NCBI GenBank assembly: GCA_025456425.1
Contig: JALOKP010000001.1
Coordinates: forward strand, 1-64,000
Reading direction: 5' to 3'
Length of the DNA stretch: 64,000 bases
Source of the DNA: Acidobacteriota bacterium
GTDB taxonomy: Bacteria > Acidobacteriota > Polarisedimenticolia > J045
Part shown: positions 29,040 through 37,660 of the stretch, piece after piece
Layout of the letters: each line of letters starts with the position of its first letter
Position numbering within the stretch: the first letter of the stretch is position 1
The notes under the pieces: generated by a model
Database searches by the model: none
The model's input: the letters and a program-made list of their open reading frames with translations, nothing else
Told to the model about the DNA's origin: nothing
Translations under genes and position numbers: made by a program

Positions 29040-29924
29040 ATGACCGAGCGATTCACGAGATCGGAGATCTGGCGCGTGGCGGTCCTCGGGTGCGTCCTGG
29101 CCGCGGGGATGCTTGCATCGGGCCCCGTCTTCGGCGCTTCCGCGCCGGCCGAGACGCGGGCCGTTCCGGCCGGCGAGAACGTCGAGATGAAAGGCGTGAT
29201 CGTCAGCCGTGACGGCGAGACGCTCGTGCTGCGGGATTCCACCCGTACCGACACCGTCCTTCTCCTGACCGACACCACGACCATCAAGACGAAGGCCTCG
29301 GGCGACAAGCCCGGCGAGAAGTTCGACGTCACCGCGCTCGTCCCGGGCCTGATCGTCACGGCCAAGGGCACCGGCGATGCCGAGGGCCGGCTGGTGGTCC
29401 GGGGCATCCGGTTCAAGAAGTCGGACTACAAGGCGGCGGTCACGGCCTACACGATGACGGACCCGGTTGCGGACAAGGCCGACCAGGCGCTGCGGGACAT
29501 CGCGTCGACCGACCAGCGGATCGCGGCCCTCGACGACTACGACCTGGTGAAGACCGTGACCGTGTACTTCGCCGTCAACAAGGCCGACCTGTCGCCGGAG
29601 GCCAAGGCGTCGCTCGACGAGGCCGCCGCGAGCGCGCCCGGCGCCAGGAACTACACGGTCGAGGTCCAGGGATTCACCGACTCGACGGGCGACTTCGACA
29701 AGAACCTCGAGCTGAGCCAGCGCCGCGCCAACGCCGTCGTCCAGTACCTGGCGGTGAAGCACGACATTCCGCTGCGGCGGATCGTCACGCCGATGGGCTA
29801 CGGCTCCACGAAGGCCGTCGCGGACGAAAGCACCGCCGAGGGGCGCGCCCAGAATCGCCGGGTCGAGGTCCGGGTGCTGGTCAACAAAGGGCTCGGTCAG
29901 GGGTCCGCCGGCGGGGCGAAGTAG
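29040..29924 (+). CDS. OmpA-family peptidoglycan-binding protein with N-terminal OB/DUF5666-like region
   Basis: VTVYFAVNKADLSPEAKASLDEAAASAPGARNYTVEVQGFTDSTGDFDKNLELSQRRANAVVQYL. Confidence 0.9.
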   Translation: MTERFTRSEIWRVAVLGCVLAAGMLASGPVFGASAPAETRAVPAGENVEMKGVIVSRDGETLVLRDSTRTDTVLLLTDTTTIKTKASGDKPGEKFDVTALVPGLIVTAKGTGDAEGRLVVRGIRFKKSDYKAAVTAYTMTDPVADKADQALRDIASTDQRIAALDDYDLVKTVTVYFAVNKADLSPEAKASLDEAAASAPGARNYTVEVQGFTDSTGDFDKNLELSQRRANAVVQYLAVKHDIPLRRIVTPMGYGSTKAVADESTAEGRAQNRRVEVRVLVNKGLGQGSAGGAK

Positions 29925-29982
29925 CCAGCCGGGGCGGCGCCGCCTTCGCCAGGCCAGTCCGGAGGCGGGGGCGTGGGCCGGC

Positions 29983-30011
29983 AAAAAAAAGGCGCGGCCA
30001 GTGGCCGCGCC
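29983..30011 (-). terminator. Intrinsic terminator of the 67-aa gene
   Basis: Perfect 9-bp stem GGCGCGGCC-act-GGCCGCGCC followed by T8 on the minus strand. Confidence 0.9.
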
Positions 30012-30036
30012 TCGCATCGTTCGCGATGTGGACCGG

Positions 30037-30240
30037 TTACCGACGCGCGCCCCTCTGCAGCGCCGCCCAGAGCGAATCCGACACGGCGATCTTCTGGTCG
30101 GGCGACAGGTTGCCGATGGCCTTCATGTTCGCCGGCAGGGTGGAGTCCGCCGGCAGCATCGCCAGGAGCTGGCCGATGGTGGTGAAGACGGTCGGGGCAA
30201 CGCGGTTCTCGAGTTCGGTCACCTGCAGCTTGCGGCTCAT
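30037..30240 (-). CDS. Small orphan protein (67 aa), unknown function
   Basis: MSRKLQVTELENRVAPTVFTTIGQLLAMLPADSTLPANMKAIGNLSPDQKIAVSDSLWAALQRGARR; strong SD GGAGGAG 6 nt before ATG and perfect terminator downstream. Confidence 0.75.
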   Translation of the reverse strand: MSRKLQVTELENRVAPTVFTTIGQLLAMLPADSTLPANMKAIGNLSPDQKIAVSDSLWAALQRGARR

Positions 30241-30492
30241 CTAGCTCTCCTCCGGCGGGGTCTCCGCCTGTCCCGGATCGGGACTCTCCTCTTTCCTGGG
30301 CATCGCCGTCCGCCACGCCCGACTGCGCGGGAACGACTTCCCAATGAGCAAGACGCGGGCCAACGCGCCGTTTCCTTGGCGTGCTGCAGAGGCCCTTTTC
30401 TGGTGGAGGTTTCCGCCTGCGGCGGCGCCGGCGTCGAACGGGCGGTCGCTGCCGCGAAGACGAACCGCGCAAGGTCGTCGACGAATCCGGCA

Positions 30493-30508
30493 GGGAGTGT
30501 TCACTCCC
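30493..30508. promoter_or_regulatory. Palindrome GGGAGTG-TT-CACTCCC, candidate operator
   Basis: Perfect 7-bp arms with 2-nt centre in the intergenic region upstream of the 67-aa gene. Confidence 0.3.
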
Positions 30509-30613
30509 GAGACAGGCGCCCCTCCGCCCCGCGGCGAAAAGCGTGAGCCATCGGGCGTGGCCGCGGCGAGGCGTGAAACCGGGTGCCGGGGGTGTTCGGC
30601 CGGGTTCGGACGA

Positions 30614-30642
30614 GGGGGCGGCGCCTGCCGGGCGCCGCCCCC
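30614..30642 (-). terminator. Perfect 12-bp GC hairpin directly after the S8 protease stop
   Basis: GGGGGCGGCGCC-tgccg-GGCGCCGCCCCC; stop codon at 30644-30646; no T-tract. Confidence 0.5.
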
Positions 30643-30643
30643 C

Positions 30644-33600
30644 TCAGGGGCACGCCGCCCGGCCGTGGTCGTCCGCGCTCATCCCGCAGAGCGTGCCGAC
30701 GGTCCAACCGCGGGGCCCGCTCGACGAGAAGCCCGGGTGACCCGCCGTCTCTTCGGCCGTCCAGAGCAGGTTGTACCAGACGTTCTCCTGGCCCGTGCTG
30801 TCGACCACGGTGGAGCCGCCGTTGCCGCCGTCGGCCTGCGCGCAGCCGGCGTAGCCGTCCCAGGCACCGAGCGCGTTGTAGAGCACGACCACCTTCTGCG
30901 CGCTGCAACTCGCCGCGTCGTAGGTCACGCTGAGCAGGTTCCCCGCGCTGCGCGTGAACCGGACGCTGTCCGCGACCGGCGGAGGCGGGGCTTGACCCGT
31001 CTCGCAGGTCGATCCGACGGCCGCGTCGCGAACGACGACGGTATCGACGTACCACCCGGCCGAGGCCCCGCTGCTGTCTTCGCCCTCGTGCCAGCGCAGG
31101 CGCACGGTCTGCCCCGCGAGCGCTCCCAGGTCGAGCACCACCGGCTGCGCCGAGCTGTTCGACACGCACCACGCGCGCTTGCCGGCGAGCGGGTTGCTGC
31201 AGCAGGTGCTCACCGTGCCGTTGAAGCCGTTGGCGGTGAACCACGCGTCGGGGACGACCGTCCAGGTTGCAAAGGTCGGGCCGACCGCGTACTCGAGCGT
31301 TCCGCCGTCCTTGCACGACGCCACCGTCCCCTCGAAGCGGAAGCCGTGGAAAAACGAGAGCCGGCTTCCGGCCTGCACCCCGAACGCCGGGCTCGTGAGC
31401 ACCTTGTCCCCGCGGCTGCCGGCGTCCCGCGCGTACCACGAGTGGGTCGGCGACTCGGCGTAGGTGTCGGACCAGGCCCAGTTCACCGCCCCGCTCAGCG
31501 CAGCGGCGCTCCAGCCGGGCAGGTCGAAACCACCCGCCCCCTCGAAGGTCTCGGTCAGGGTCTGGGTCGAGATCGGTCCGGACGGCGCGCCCGCCCGCTC
31601 CACGGCGTTCGGATCCTCGGAGCCGTTCGACAGGTCGACGGCCCGCACGACGTAGTAGTAGGTCGCGCCGCCGGCCAGGCCCGCGGCGTCGAGGTAGCTC
31701 GTCCCGTCGACGCCCGAGGCGATCACGTTGCCCGGCACGAGCGCCACGGGACTGGTCGTGGAGCGGTAGACCCGGTAGCGCACCGGACCCGGGCAGGCGG
31801 CGGTCGCAGCGGGCCACGCGAGCGACAGGGCGCAGGTCGACTGACCCGGGTTCGTCACCGACTCCAGCCCGGCGAAGGACGGGGCCAGCGTGCACGGGCC
31901 CGTCGCCGTGGCCTCGGCGCAGGCCGACGGCGCGGACTCGCAGCCGCCCGTCGAGTCGACTGCCGCGACCTTGTAGGAATACGTGATGCCGCCGCTGACG
32001 CCGGTGTCGGTCCAGGGCGACGCGGGCTGGCCGGAGCGGACGAGTTCGAACGCGCCGCCCGGGCAGGCGCCGGTCGAGCGGTAAACGCTGTAGGTCTCGC
32101 CAGCCGGGACGCCAGCGTCCCAGCTCACGGTAATGCTGTTGTCAGCGGGCACGGTGGCCCCGTCGATCGCGGGGGTCCCCGGAACGGTGCACAGGCACCC
32201 CGCGTTCACCGCCGAGAGGATGTTCAGTCGGCCGTTACCCCAGGTGTTGTTCGGACCGGTGGTGTAGTCCCCGCCGCAACTCTCCACCGTACCCGGCAGG
32301 TCGAGCGCGGCCGCGCTCAGCGCGATCTGGGTGTCGTCCTGCGCGTTCAGGAAGCAGGAATGAGCCGACCAGAGCAGCGCGACCGCGCCCGCTACGTGCG
32401 GGCCGGCCATGCTCGTCCCGTCCATCGTGGTGTAGGCCGAGTCGCTCGAGTTGTACGCCGAGCGCACACCCGATCCCGGGGCCACGATCTCGGGCTTCAT
32501 CGCTCCGGTACCGGTAGCGTAGCCGCGGCTGCTGAAACCCGAGATCGAATCCGAGCTGGTGGTGGAGCCGACGGTATAGGCGGAGAGGTAGAGCGCGGGC
32601 GGGTCGGTGACCGTGTTGCAGCTCGAGCCGGAGTTGCCGGCCGAGGCGACGGTCATGATCCCCGCGGCCTTCTGGTTGTCGACGGCGGCCTGCAGCGTGT
32701 CCCACGAGCAGCCTTCCGAGGTCGGGCAGCCCCAGGAGTTGTTGGTCACGTCGGGGGCCTTCGTCGGGTCCGGGTTCGTACCGTCGATTCTCGTCGGCGC
32801 CAGGAAGAACTCGAAGCACTCGAGATAGGTCGCGGGGGTGCCGACGCCGGCGTTCATGTTGCGGCAGCCGATCCACTTCGCGCCTGGCGCCATTCCGACC
32901 TGGTTCGAGCCGCCGTCGTCACCGACGACCGTGCCCATCGTGTGCGTGCCGTGGCCGTGGTCGTCGCAGGGGACCGGCGAATCGGCGCCGCAGCTGCTGC
33001 CGGTCTCGTGGATCGCGTCGTGCCAGTTGTAGTTGTGATCGGCGGCCGAGCCGTTCCAGCCGCGGTACTTGCTCTTCAGAGTGTTGTGGGTCCAGCGGAT
33101 CCCGGTGTCCTGGCCGGCGACGACGATCCCCTCGCCGCGGAAGCCGAGGTTCCAGACCGCGGGGGCCTGCACCTTGCTGATGTTCCACTCGACGGCGTCG
33201 GGCTCGCCACCGGCGGCCGGTGATCCCGGCGCGGCAGCGGGCGCGGGCCCCGCCTGCTCGTCGATCGCGCCCGGCCGGGGCAGGAGGTTCCGGATCGCGG
33301 GGTTCCCCTCGACGCGGTCCACTTCCGGCCGGCGGGCCGCCTCCACGGCGAGCGCGCGGTCGCCACCCTGGACCAGGATCGCGTTGACGATCCAGTACGG
33401 CCGGTACCGCACCCCGCGCGTGTCGAGCCAGGTGCGCACCGGGCCCTGCGCCGCGTCCGCGGCCTGGGTCAGGGCCGAGAAGACGAAGCGGCCCTTGTCC
33501 TTCTTGTCGGCCAGGGCGCGGGCCGCCGACAGGTCGGCCTGGTGCTTGAGCACGATGAAGAAGTCGGCCCGCTGGCCGTTCTCGGTCTGCTGCACGACCC

Positions 33601-33712
33601 ACCAATGAAGGTTCGGCGGGAGATCCGAGGCGGCGTCGCCGGCGGAGGACACGGGAAGGAAGGCGGCGCAGAGCAGCAGCGACAGCAGGACGGGCCGGGC
33701 GATCCGGAGCAT
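30644..33712 (-). CDS. Secreted S8 subtilisin-like protease with FnIII and C-terminal beta domains
   Basis: MLRIARPVLLSLLLCAAFLPVSSA signal; VAGQDTGIRWTHN, DDHGHGTHTMGTVVG, DGTSMAGPHVAGAVALL; FnIII segments. Confidence 0.93.
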   Translation of the reverse strand: MLRIARPVLLSLLLCAAFLPVSSAGDAASDLPPNLHWWVVQQTENGQRADFFIVLKHQADLSAARALADKKDKGRFVFSALTQAADAAQGPVRTWLDTRGVRYRPYWIVNAILVQGGDRALAVEAARRPEVDRVEGNPAIRNLLPRPGAIDEQAGPAPAAAPGSPAAGGEPDAVEWNISKVQAPAVWNLGFRGEGIVVAGQDTGIRWTHNTLKSKYRGWNGSAADHNYNWHDAIHETGSSCGADSPVPCDDHGHGTHTMGTVVGDDGGSNQVGMAPGAKWIGCRNMNAGVGTPATYLECFEFFLAPTRIDGTNPDPTKAPDVTNNSWGCPTSEGCSWDTLQAAVDNQKAAGIMTVASAGNSGSSCNTVTDPPALYLSAYTVGSTTSSDSISGFSSRGYATGTGAMKPEIVAPGSGVRSAYNSSDSAYTTMDGTSMAGPHVAGAVALLWSAHSCFLNAQDDTQIALSAAALDLPGTVESCGGDYTTGPNNTWGNGRLNILSAVNAGCLCTVPGTPAIDGATVPADNSITVSWDAGVPAGETYSVYRSTGACPGGAFELVRSGQPASPWTDTGVSGGITYSYKVAAVDSTGGCESAPSACAEATATGPCTLAPSFAGLESVTNPGQSTCALSLAWPAATAACPGPVRYRVYRSTTSPVALVPGNVIASGVDGTSYLDAAGLAGGATYYYVVRAVDLSNGSEDPNAVERAGAPSGPISTQTLTETFEGAGGFDLPGWSAAALSGAVNWAWSDTYAESPTHSWYARDAGSRGDKVLTSPAFGVQAGSRLSFFHGFRFEGTVASCKDGGTLEYAVGPTFATWTVVPDAWFTANGFNGTVSTCCSNPLAGKRAWCVSNSSAQPVVLDLGALAGQTVRLRWHEGEDSSGASAGWYVDTVVVRDAAVGSTCETGQAPPPPVADSVRFTRSAGNLLSVTYDAASCSAQKVVVLYNALGAWDGYAGCAQADGGNGGSTVVDSTGQENVWYNLLWTAEETAGHPGFSSSGPRGWTVGTLCGMSADDHGRAACP

Positions 33713-33873
33713 GGGGGACCCTCGCGCGAGTTTCCGGAAAGGTACGCTGGAACGAACGGGAAAGTAAACGGCAGGGCCGGGTTTCACGATCCGGCCGGGC
33801 CGCAGGGCGAGGCGGTTCGGCATGGAGTCGGGGCTGGACCGCGGCTATCCTGCGCAGCAGGAGGGAACAGGCG

Positions 33874-34467
33874 ATGGCGACCACGCGTGTCGGAGGCCGG
33901 AGCGCTTCGGGCCCGAGCCACGCGGCCTTCCTGCGCGCCATCAACGTCGGCGGGAAGGGCCAGGTCGGGATGGCCGAGCTCCGGGAGGCGTTCACCGCGT
34001 CCGGTTGCCACGACGTGAGCACCTGGATCCAGAGTGGCAACGTGCTGTTCGCCGCGCCGGGCGGGTCGCTGGAGCGGGTCCGGCCGCGGATCGTGGCCGC
34101 GGTGTCGGAGCTGCTGCGGGGCGATGCCGTGATCGTCTTCCGGACCGTCGCCGAGTTGTCGGCGCTGGTGCGTCAGGACCCCTTCGCCGGCCGAGTCGAG
34201 GACGGCGATACGAAGCTCTATGTCGCGTTCCTGGCCGAGGCGCCGCGCCGCTGGCCCGCGCTCCCGCTGGCCTCCGAGAAGGACGGGCTGGAAGTACTTT
34301 CCCGGCGCGGGCTCGACCTGCTCCTGCTGAGCCGGCGGCTCCGGAGCGGCCGCTTCGGCTTTCCGAACAACTTCGTCGAGCAGACACTCGGCGTCGCCGC
34401 GACGAGCCGCAACTGGAACACCGTACGGAGGGTGGCGCCGTTGGCGGCGGGGCCCGGCGGCGGGTGA
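33874..34467 (+). CDS. DUF1697 family protein
   Basis: HAAFLRAINVGGKGQVGMAELREAFTASGCHDVSTWIQSGNVLF is the hallmark of DUF1697. Confidence 0.88.
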   Translation: MATTRVGGRSASGPSHAAFLRAINVGGKGQVGMAELREAFTASGCHDVSTWIQSGNVLFAAPGGSLERVRPRIVAAVSELLRGDAVIVFRTVAELSALVRQDPFAGRVEDGDTKLYVAFLAEAPRRWPALPLASEKDGLEVLSRRGLDLLLLSRRLRSGRFGFPNNFVEQTLGVAATSRNWNTVRRVAPLAAGPGGG

Positions 34468-34531
34468 GCACGCAGGCGCGGCGACTTCGACGGCAGCGCA
34501 CCACGCTGCGCGCGGGACAGAGGGAGGACTG

Positions 34532-35635
34532 ATGCGTCCTGGACTGGCGTACCTGGCTCTCGTCGTGCTGCTCGCCTCCGCCGGCTGGTTCTCTCTTCCG
34601 GCAGCCCGGGCGGCAGAGCCGCAGCTCGTGCTCCGGGGTCTCGACCCGATCGAGCTGATCGCGGGGCGCGAGGTCCCCGGTCGGCCCGCGATCAGCTCCG
34701 TGCGGGGTGCCTACCGGTACCAGTTCGCGAGCGAAGAGAACAAGCGGCGTTTCGAGGCGGGCGGCGAACGCTACGCGGTCCAGATCGGCGGCGCCTGTGC
34801 CAAGATGGGACCGCTCTCCGGGAAGGGGAGCCCCGATCGATTCCTCGTCTTCGACGGGCGGATCTTCCTGTTCGCCTCCGACTCGTGCCGCAACGCCTTC
34901 ACCACCGAGCCGGAGAAGTACGTCGATCGCGCCGATCCGGCGCCCACCGGGACGCCCGAGCAGGCGCAACGCGCGGCCGTGCTGCTCGAGAAGGCGATCG
35001 CGGCAGTCGGGGGGCCGGAACGGCTGCGAGATCTGGCCGAGGTGCAGGAGCGGAGGAGGATCTCCGGCGAGTCGGGCGGCACGCCGTACTCCTACACCGA
35101 GACGATCCAGCTTGGTTTCCCGGAGTCGATCCGCGTGATCGACGATTTCGGCGGGTCGACGTACGGATGGGCGCTCGAGCCGGCGGGCGCCGTTCTCCTC
35201 GAGAAGGGCGAGGCAACGCCGACGGAGCCGTCGGTCACCGAGTTCGTTCGCCGCGAGTACTACCGCCAGCCCCTGGCGCTGCTCGAGGCATGGCAACGAC
35301 GTGCCGCGACCGCGTTTGCGCGCGGCCCTGCTCGCGCGAACGAGACCGCACTCGAACGCGTGACCATGCACGCCGGCGGTGCGACCACGACGCTGGGGAT
35401 CGACCCCGCGACGGGTCGGGTCGTGGAAGCGTCGTACCGGGGCCGGATCACCCGCGGAATCAGCGAGGCGGTGCTGCGCTACTCCGACTTCCGCGACGTG
35501 GACGGGATTCTCGTTCCCTTCAGGATCGATCGCTGGGCGGATGGGGCACCGCTGACCCAGCCGGGCCTCGCGATCGAGTCGGTGGAGGTGCGGTTCCGGA
35601 CGCGCGCCAAGCCTCCGGTCCCGCAGGCGCCCTGA
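34532..35635 (+). CDS. Exported YHS-domain-like protein
   Basis: Signal peptide; LRGLDPIELIAGREVPG...RYQFASEENKRRFEAGGERYAVQIGGACAKMGPLSGKGSPDRFLVFDGRIFLFASDSCRNAF. Confidence 0.7.
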   Translation: MRPGLAYLALVVLLASAGWFSLPAARAAEPQLVLRGLDPIELIAGREVPGRPAISSVRGAYRYQFASEENKRRFEAGGERYAVQIGGACAKMGPLSGKGSPDRFLVFDGRIFLFASDSCRNAFTTEPEKYVDRADPAPTGTPEQAQRAAVLLEKAIAAVGGPERLRDLAEVQERRRISGESGGTPYSYTETIQLGFPESIRVIDDFGGSTYGWALEPAGAVLLEKGEATPTEPSVTEFVRREYYRQPLALLEAWQRRAATAFARGPARANETALERVTMHAGGATTTLGIDPATGRVVEASYRGRITRGISEAVLRYSDFRDVDGILVPFRIDRWADGAPLTQPGLAIESVEVRFRTRAKPPVPQAP

Positions 35636-35696
35636 CGCTCCCGGCCGGGCCTGGCGCCCGCCACGGGGGGGCCCTCCCGGCCCCTGCGGGCGTCCC

Positions 35697-35725
35697 TTGA
35701 CATTCTGACAGTACGCACTTACACT
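35697..35725 (+). promoter_or_regulatory. Sigma70-type promoter TTGACA-N17-TACACT
   Basis: Perfect -35 at 35697-35702, 17-nt spacer, TACACT at 35720-35725; GTG start at 35749. Confidence 0.75.
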
Positions 35726-35748
35726 ACGCGGCGATCGGGAGGCCCGCC

Positions 35749-36336
35749 GTGCCGCGTCCCAACCGTTCCGCCAAGAAGCGTGAGGAGCTGCTCCCCGTCC
35801 TGGCCGAGGCCTTCGCCGAGGTCGGCTACCGCCGGGCCACCACCGCGGAGCTGGCCCGCCGCTGCGGGGTCCAGGAGACGATCCTCTACCGTCTCTGGAA
35901 CGACAAGAAGGCGATGTTCCTGGCCGCGATCGACCACGTCTACGAGCGGTCCCTGACGATCTGGGACGGGCTGCTCGACGCGGGCGAGGGGAAGGGGACC
36001 GGGGCGGAGCGGATCCTCGCGCACGAGGCGACGCACCACGGCGAGTTCGGCCTCTACCGCGTGCTCTTCGCCGGGCTCGACGAGGTCGACGACGACGAGG
36101 TCAAGGAGCGCCTGCGGGCGACTTACCGCCGCTTTCACCGCTACATCCGCGACCGGATCTTCGAGCACCGCGCCGCCCGCGGGATCCGGGACGGCGTCGA
36201 CGCCGACGCCGCGGCCTGGGCGCTGCTGGGGCTCGGCACGATCTCGAACATCGGGCGCGAGGTGGGGCTGCTGACGGGTGCGGCGCGCCGGACGCTGCTC
36301 AGGGACATCGGACAGATTCTGCTGGAGGGACGATGA
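35749..36336 (+). CDS. TetR/AcrR-family transcriptional regulator
   Basis: LLPVLAEAFAEVGYRRATTAELARRCGVQETILYRLWNDKKAMFLAAIDHVYER HTH. Confidence 0.9.
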   Translation: MPRPNRSAKKREELLPVLAEAFAEVGYRRATTAELARRCGVQETILYRLWNDKKAMFLAAIDHVYERSLTIWDGLLDAGEGKGTGAERILAHEATHHGEFGLYRVLFAGLDEVDDDEVKERLRATYRRFHRYIRDRIFEHRAARGIRDGVDADAAAWALLGLGTISNIGREVGLLTGAARRTLLRDIGQILLEGR

Positions 36337-36623
36337 GCAAGTTCCTGTTGATGGTCGGTGCCGCGGTGCTCGCCGCGGTCGTGCTGTTCACCCTTTGGGT
36401 CCGCACGCCGCGCGGCTGGACGAAGACCTTCCTGGCGATCGCCTGGATCTCCGCGATCGCCTTCCCGGTCTGCGCCGTGCTGCACAACGCGGTGGACGCG
36501 GTCTTCCACGTCGACGAGCCGGTCTTCTTCCTGCTGGCGATCATCGGTGCGCCCGTCGGGCTCGCGGTCGGACTGCTGGGGGCGGCGATCACCGAACTTC
36601 TCGCGCGCCGCAGGCCGGCTTAG
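36333..36623 (+). CDS. Small membrane protein, ATGA-coupled to tetR
   Basis: Start overlaps tetR stop; TM segments FLLMVGAAVLAAVVLFTLWV, FLAIAWISAIAFPVCAV, FFLLAIIGAPVGLAVGLLGAAI. Confidence 0.75.
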   Translation: MSKFLLMVGAAVLAAVVLFTLWVRTPRGWTKTFLAIAWISAIAFPVCAVLHNAVDAVFHVDEPVFFLLAIIGAPVGLAVGLLGAAITELLARRRPA

Positions 36624-36761
36624 GGAGACGCTCCTGCGGCGACTCGGCCCGTCGCCGCAGCCCCCGGCGGGTGCTAACCTGCAGGCTCCGGGCGAGGGTG
36701 TTTGGATGCGCAGGCGCGAGGGGCGGACGAACGGTTTCCGGGCGCGCCCGGGGACTGCACC

Positions 36762-37403
36762 GTGAGCGCCGAGCGCCGCTACGGCGCGGGCGACCCGGTC
36801 TTCGACCTTTGCCGGGCCTGCAAGGCCGAGCGCCGGCACACCGTGATCGTGGCCGACCCCGCCGGGCGGCCGCTGCGGGTCACCTGCGATTTCTGCGGCA
36901 GCCAGCACAACTTCCGCGGCGGCGCGCCGGCCGCCCCGGCCGCCGCTGCCGGCGCGATGCCCGGCGCGGCACGCCCCGCCACCTCCCGCAGCACCTTCCC
37001 GCTCGCCACCGAGCGCGAGCGCCGGGACCCGCCCATGGCCATCGATCTGAAGGACGGCTCCGTCGCCGATCTCGAGACCTTGCTGCGCCGCGTGATCCGC
37101 GAGGAATGCGGCATTACGCCGGTCGCACCCGCCGAGAAGTGGCGCGGAGGCGAGCTGGTGCTGCGGCCCGGCCGGCCCGGCGTGGCCGAGAAGAGCTGGC
37201 CGATCGAGACGCTGTTCCAGAAGATCGTGGCGGTCCGCAATCGCCTGCGCGTACTCGAACAGCAGATCAACGCGGCCGAGGAGCTGTCGGCGGAAGCCCG
37301 GCTGAAGCTGCAGGGCTACATCACGGGGTGCTACGGCTCGCTCACCAGCTTCAACGTGCTGTTCGCCGAGGACGACGATCGATTCAAGGGCAGCGGCGAG
37401 TAA
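36762..37403 (+). CDS. Uncharacterised zinc-ribbon protein
   Basis: CRAC...CDFC (two CxxC) then conserved-looking helical C-terminus SWPIETLFQKIVAVRNRLRVLEQQINAAEELSAEARLKLQGYITGCYGSLTSFNVLF. Confidence 0.7.
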   Translation: MSAERRYGAGDPVFDLCRACKAERRHTVIVADPAGRPLRVTCDFCGSQHNFRGGAPAAPAAAAGAMPGAARPATSRSTFPLATERERRDPPMAIDLKDGSVADLETLLRRVIREECGITPVAPAEKWRGGELVLRPGRPGVAEKSWPIETLFQKIVAVRNRLRVLEQQINAAEELSAEARLKLQGYITGCYGSLTSFNVLFAEDDDRFKGSGE

Positions 37404-37499
37404 GCGAGCGGACCCGCCCCGCGCCGCCCCCGGCCGGACGGCCCCGAGCGGTGGCGGAGGGAAGTGGAGTCCGCGCCGGCACTGCCTGACCGATTTGTT

Positions 37500-37523
37500 T
37501 GTTCGGCAAAAGAACGCCGAACA
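37500..37523. promoter_or_regulatory. Inverted repeat TGTTCGGC-N8-GCCGAACA upstream of repeat protein
   Basis: Perfect 8-bp arms in AT-richer intergenic DNA 138 nt before the ATG. Confidence 0.4.
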
Positions 37524-37660
37524 GCTCTCCTCGAATCGACGTAGAATTCCGCTTCGTCTCACGCAGGTCCGTGGCACGACTTCGCGCCATCGAAGCCCGA
37601 TCCAGCCGCCGGCGAGGGGATGCGGCTGGTCGCCGCTGTTTCCCCTCCCGAGGTGAAGGC

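Noticed and set aside
30037-30240. 67-aa protein as a RiPP precursor
   Set aside because: No adjacent maturase, transporter or leader/core cleavage signature; kept only as an orphan small gene
30241-30504. 87-aa minus-strand ORF next to the 67-aa gene
   Set aside because: Arg/Pro-rich, no SD, no motif; lies in the probable promoter region of the 67-aa gene
37530-37655. Possible c-di-GMP-I (GEMM) or other riboswitch before the InlB-type gene
   Set aside because: I could not match the conserved GEMM core or any other known riboswitch; only the 37500-37523 inverted repeat is supportable
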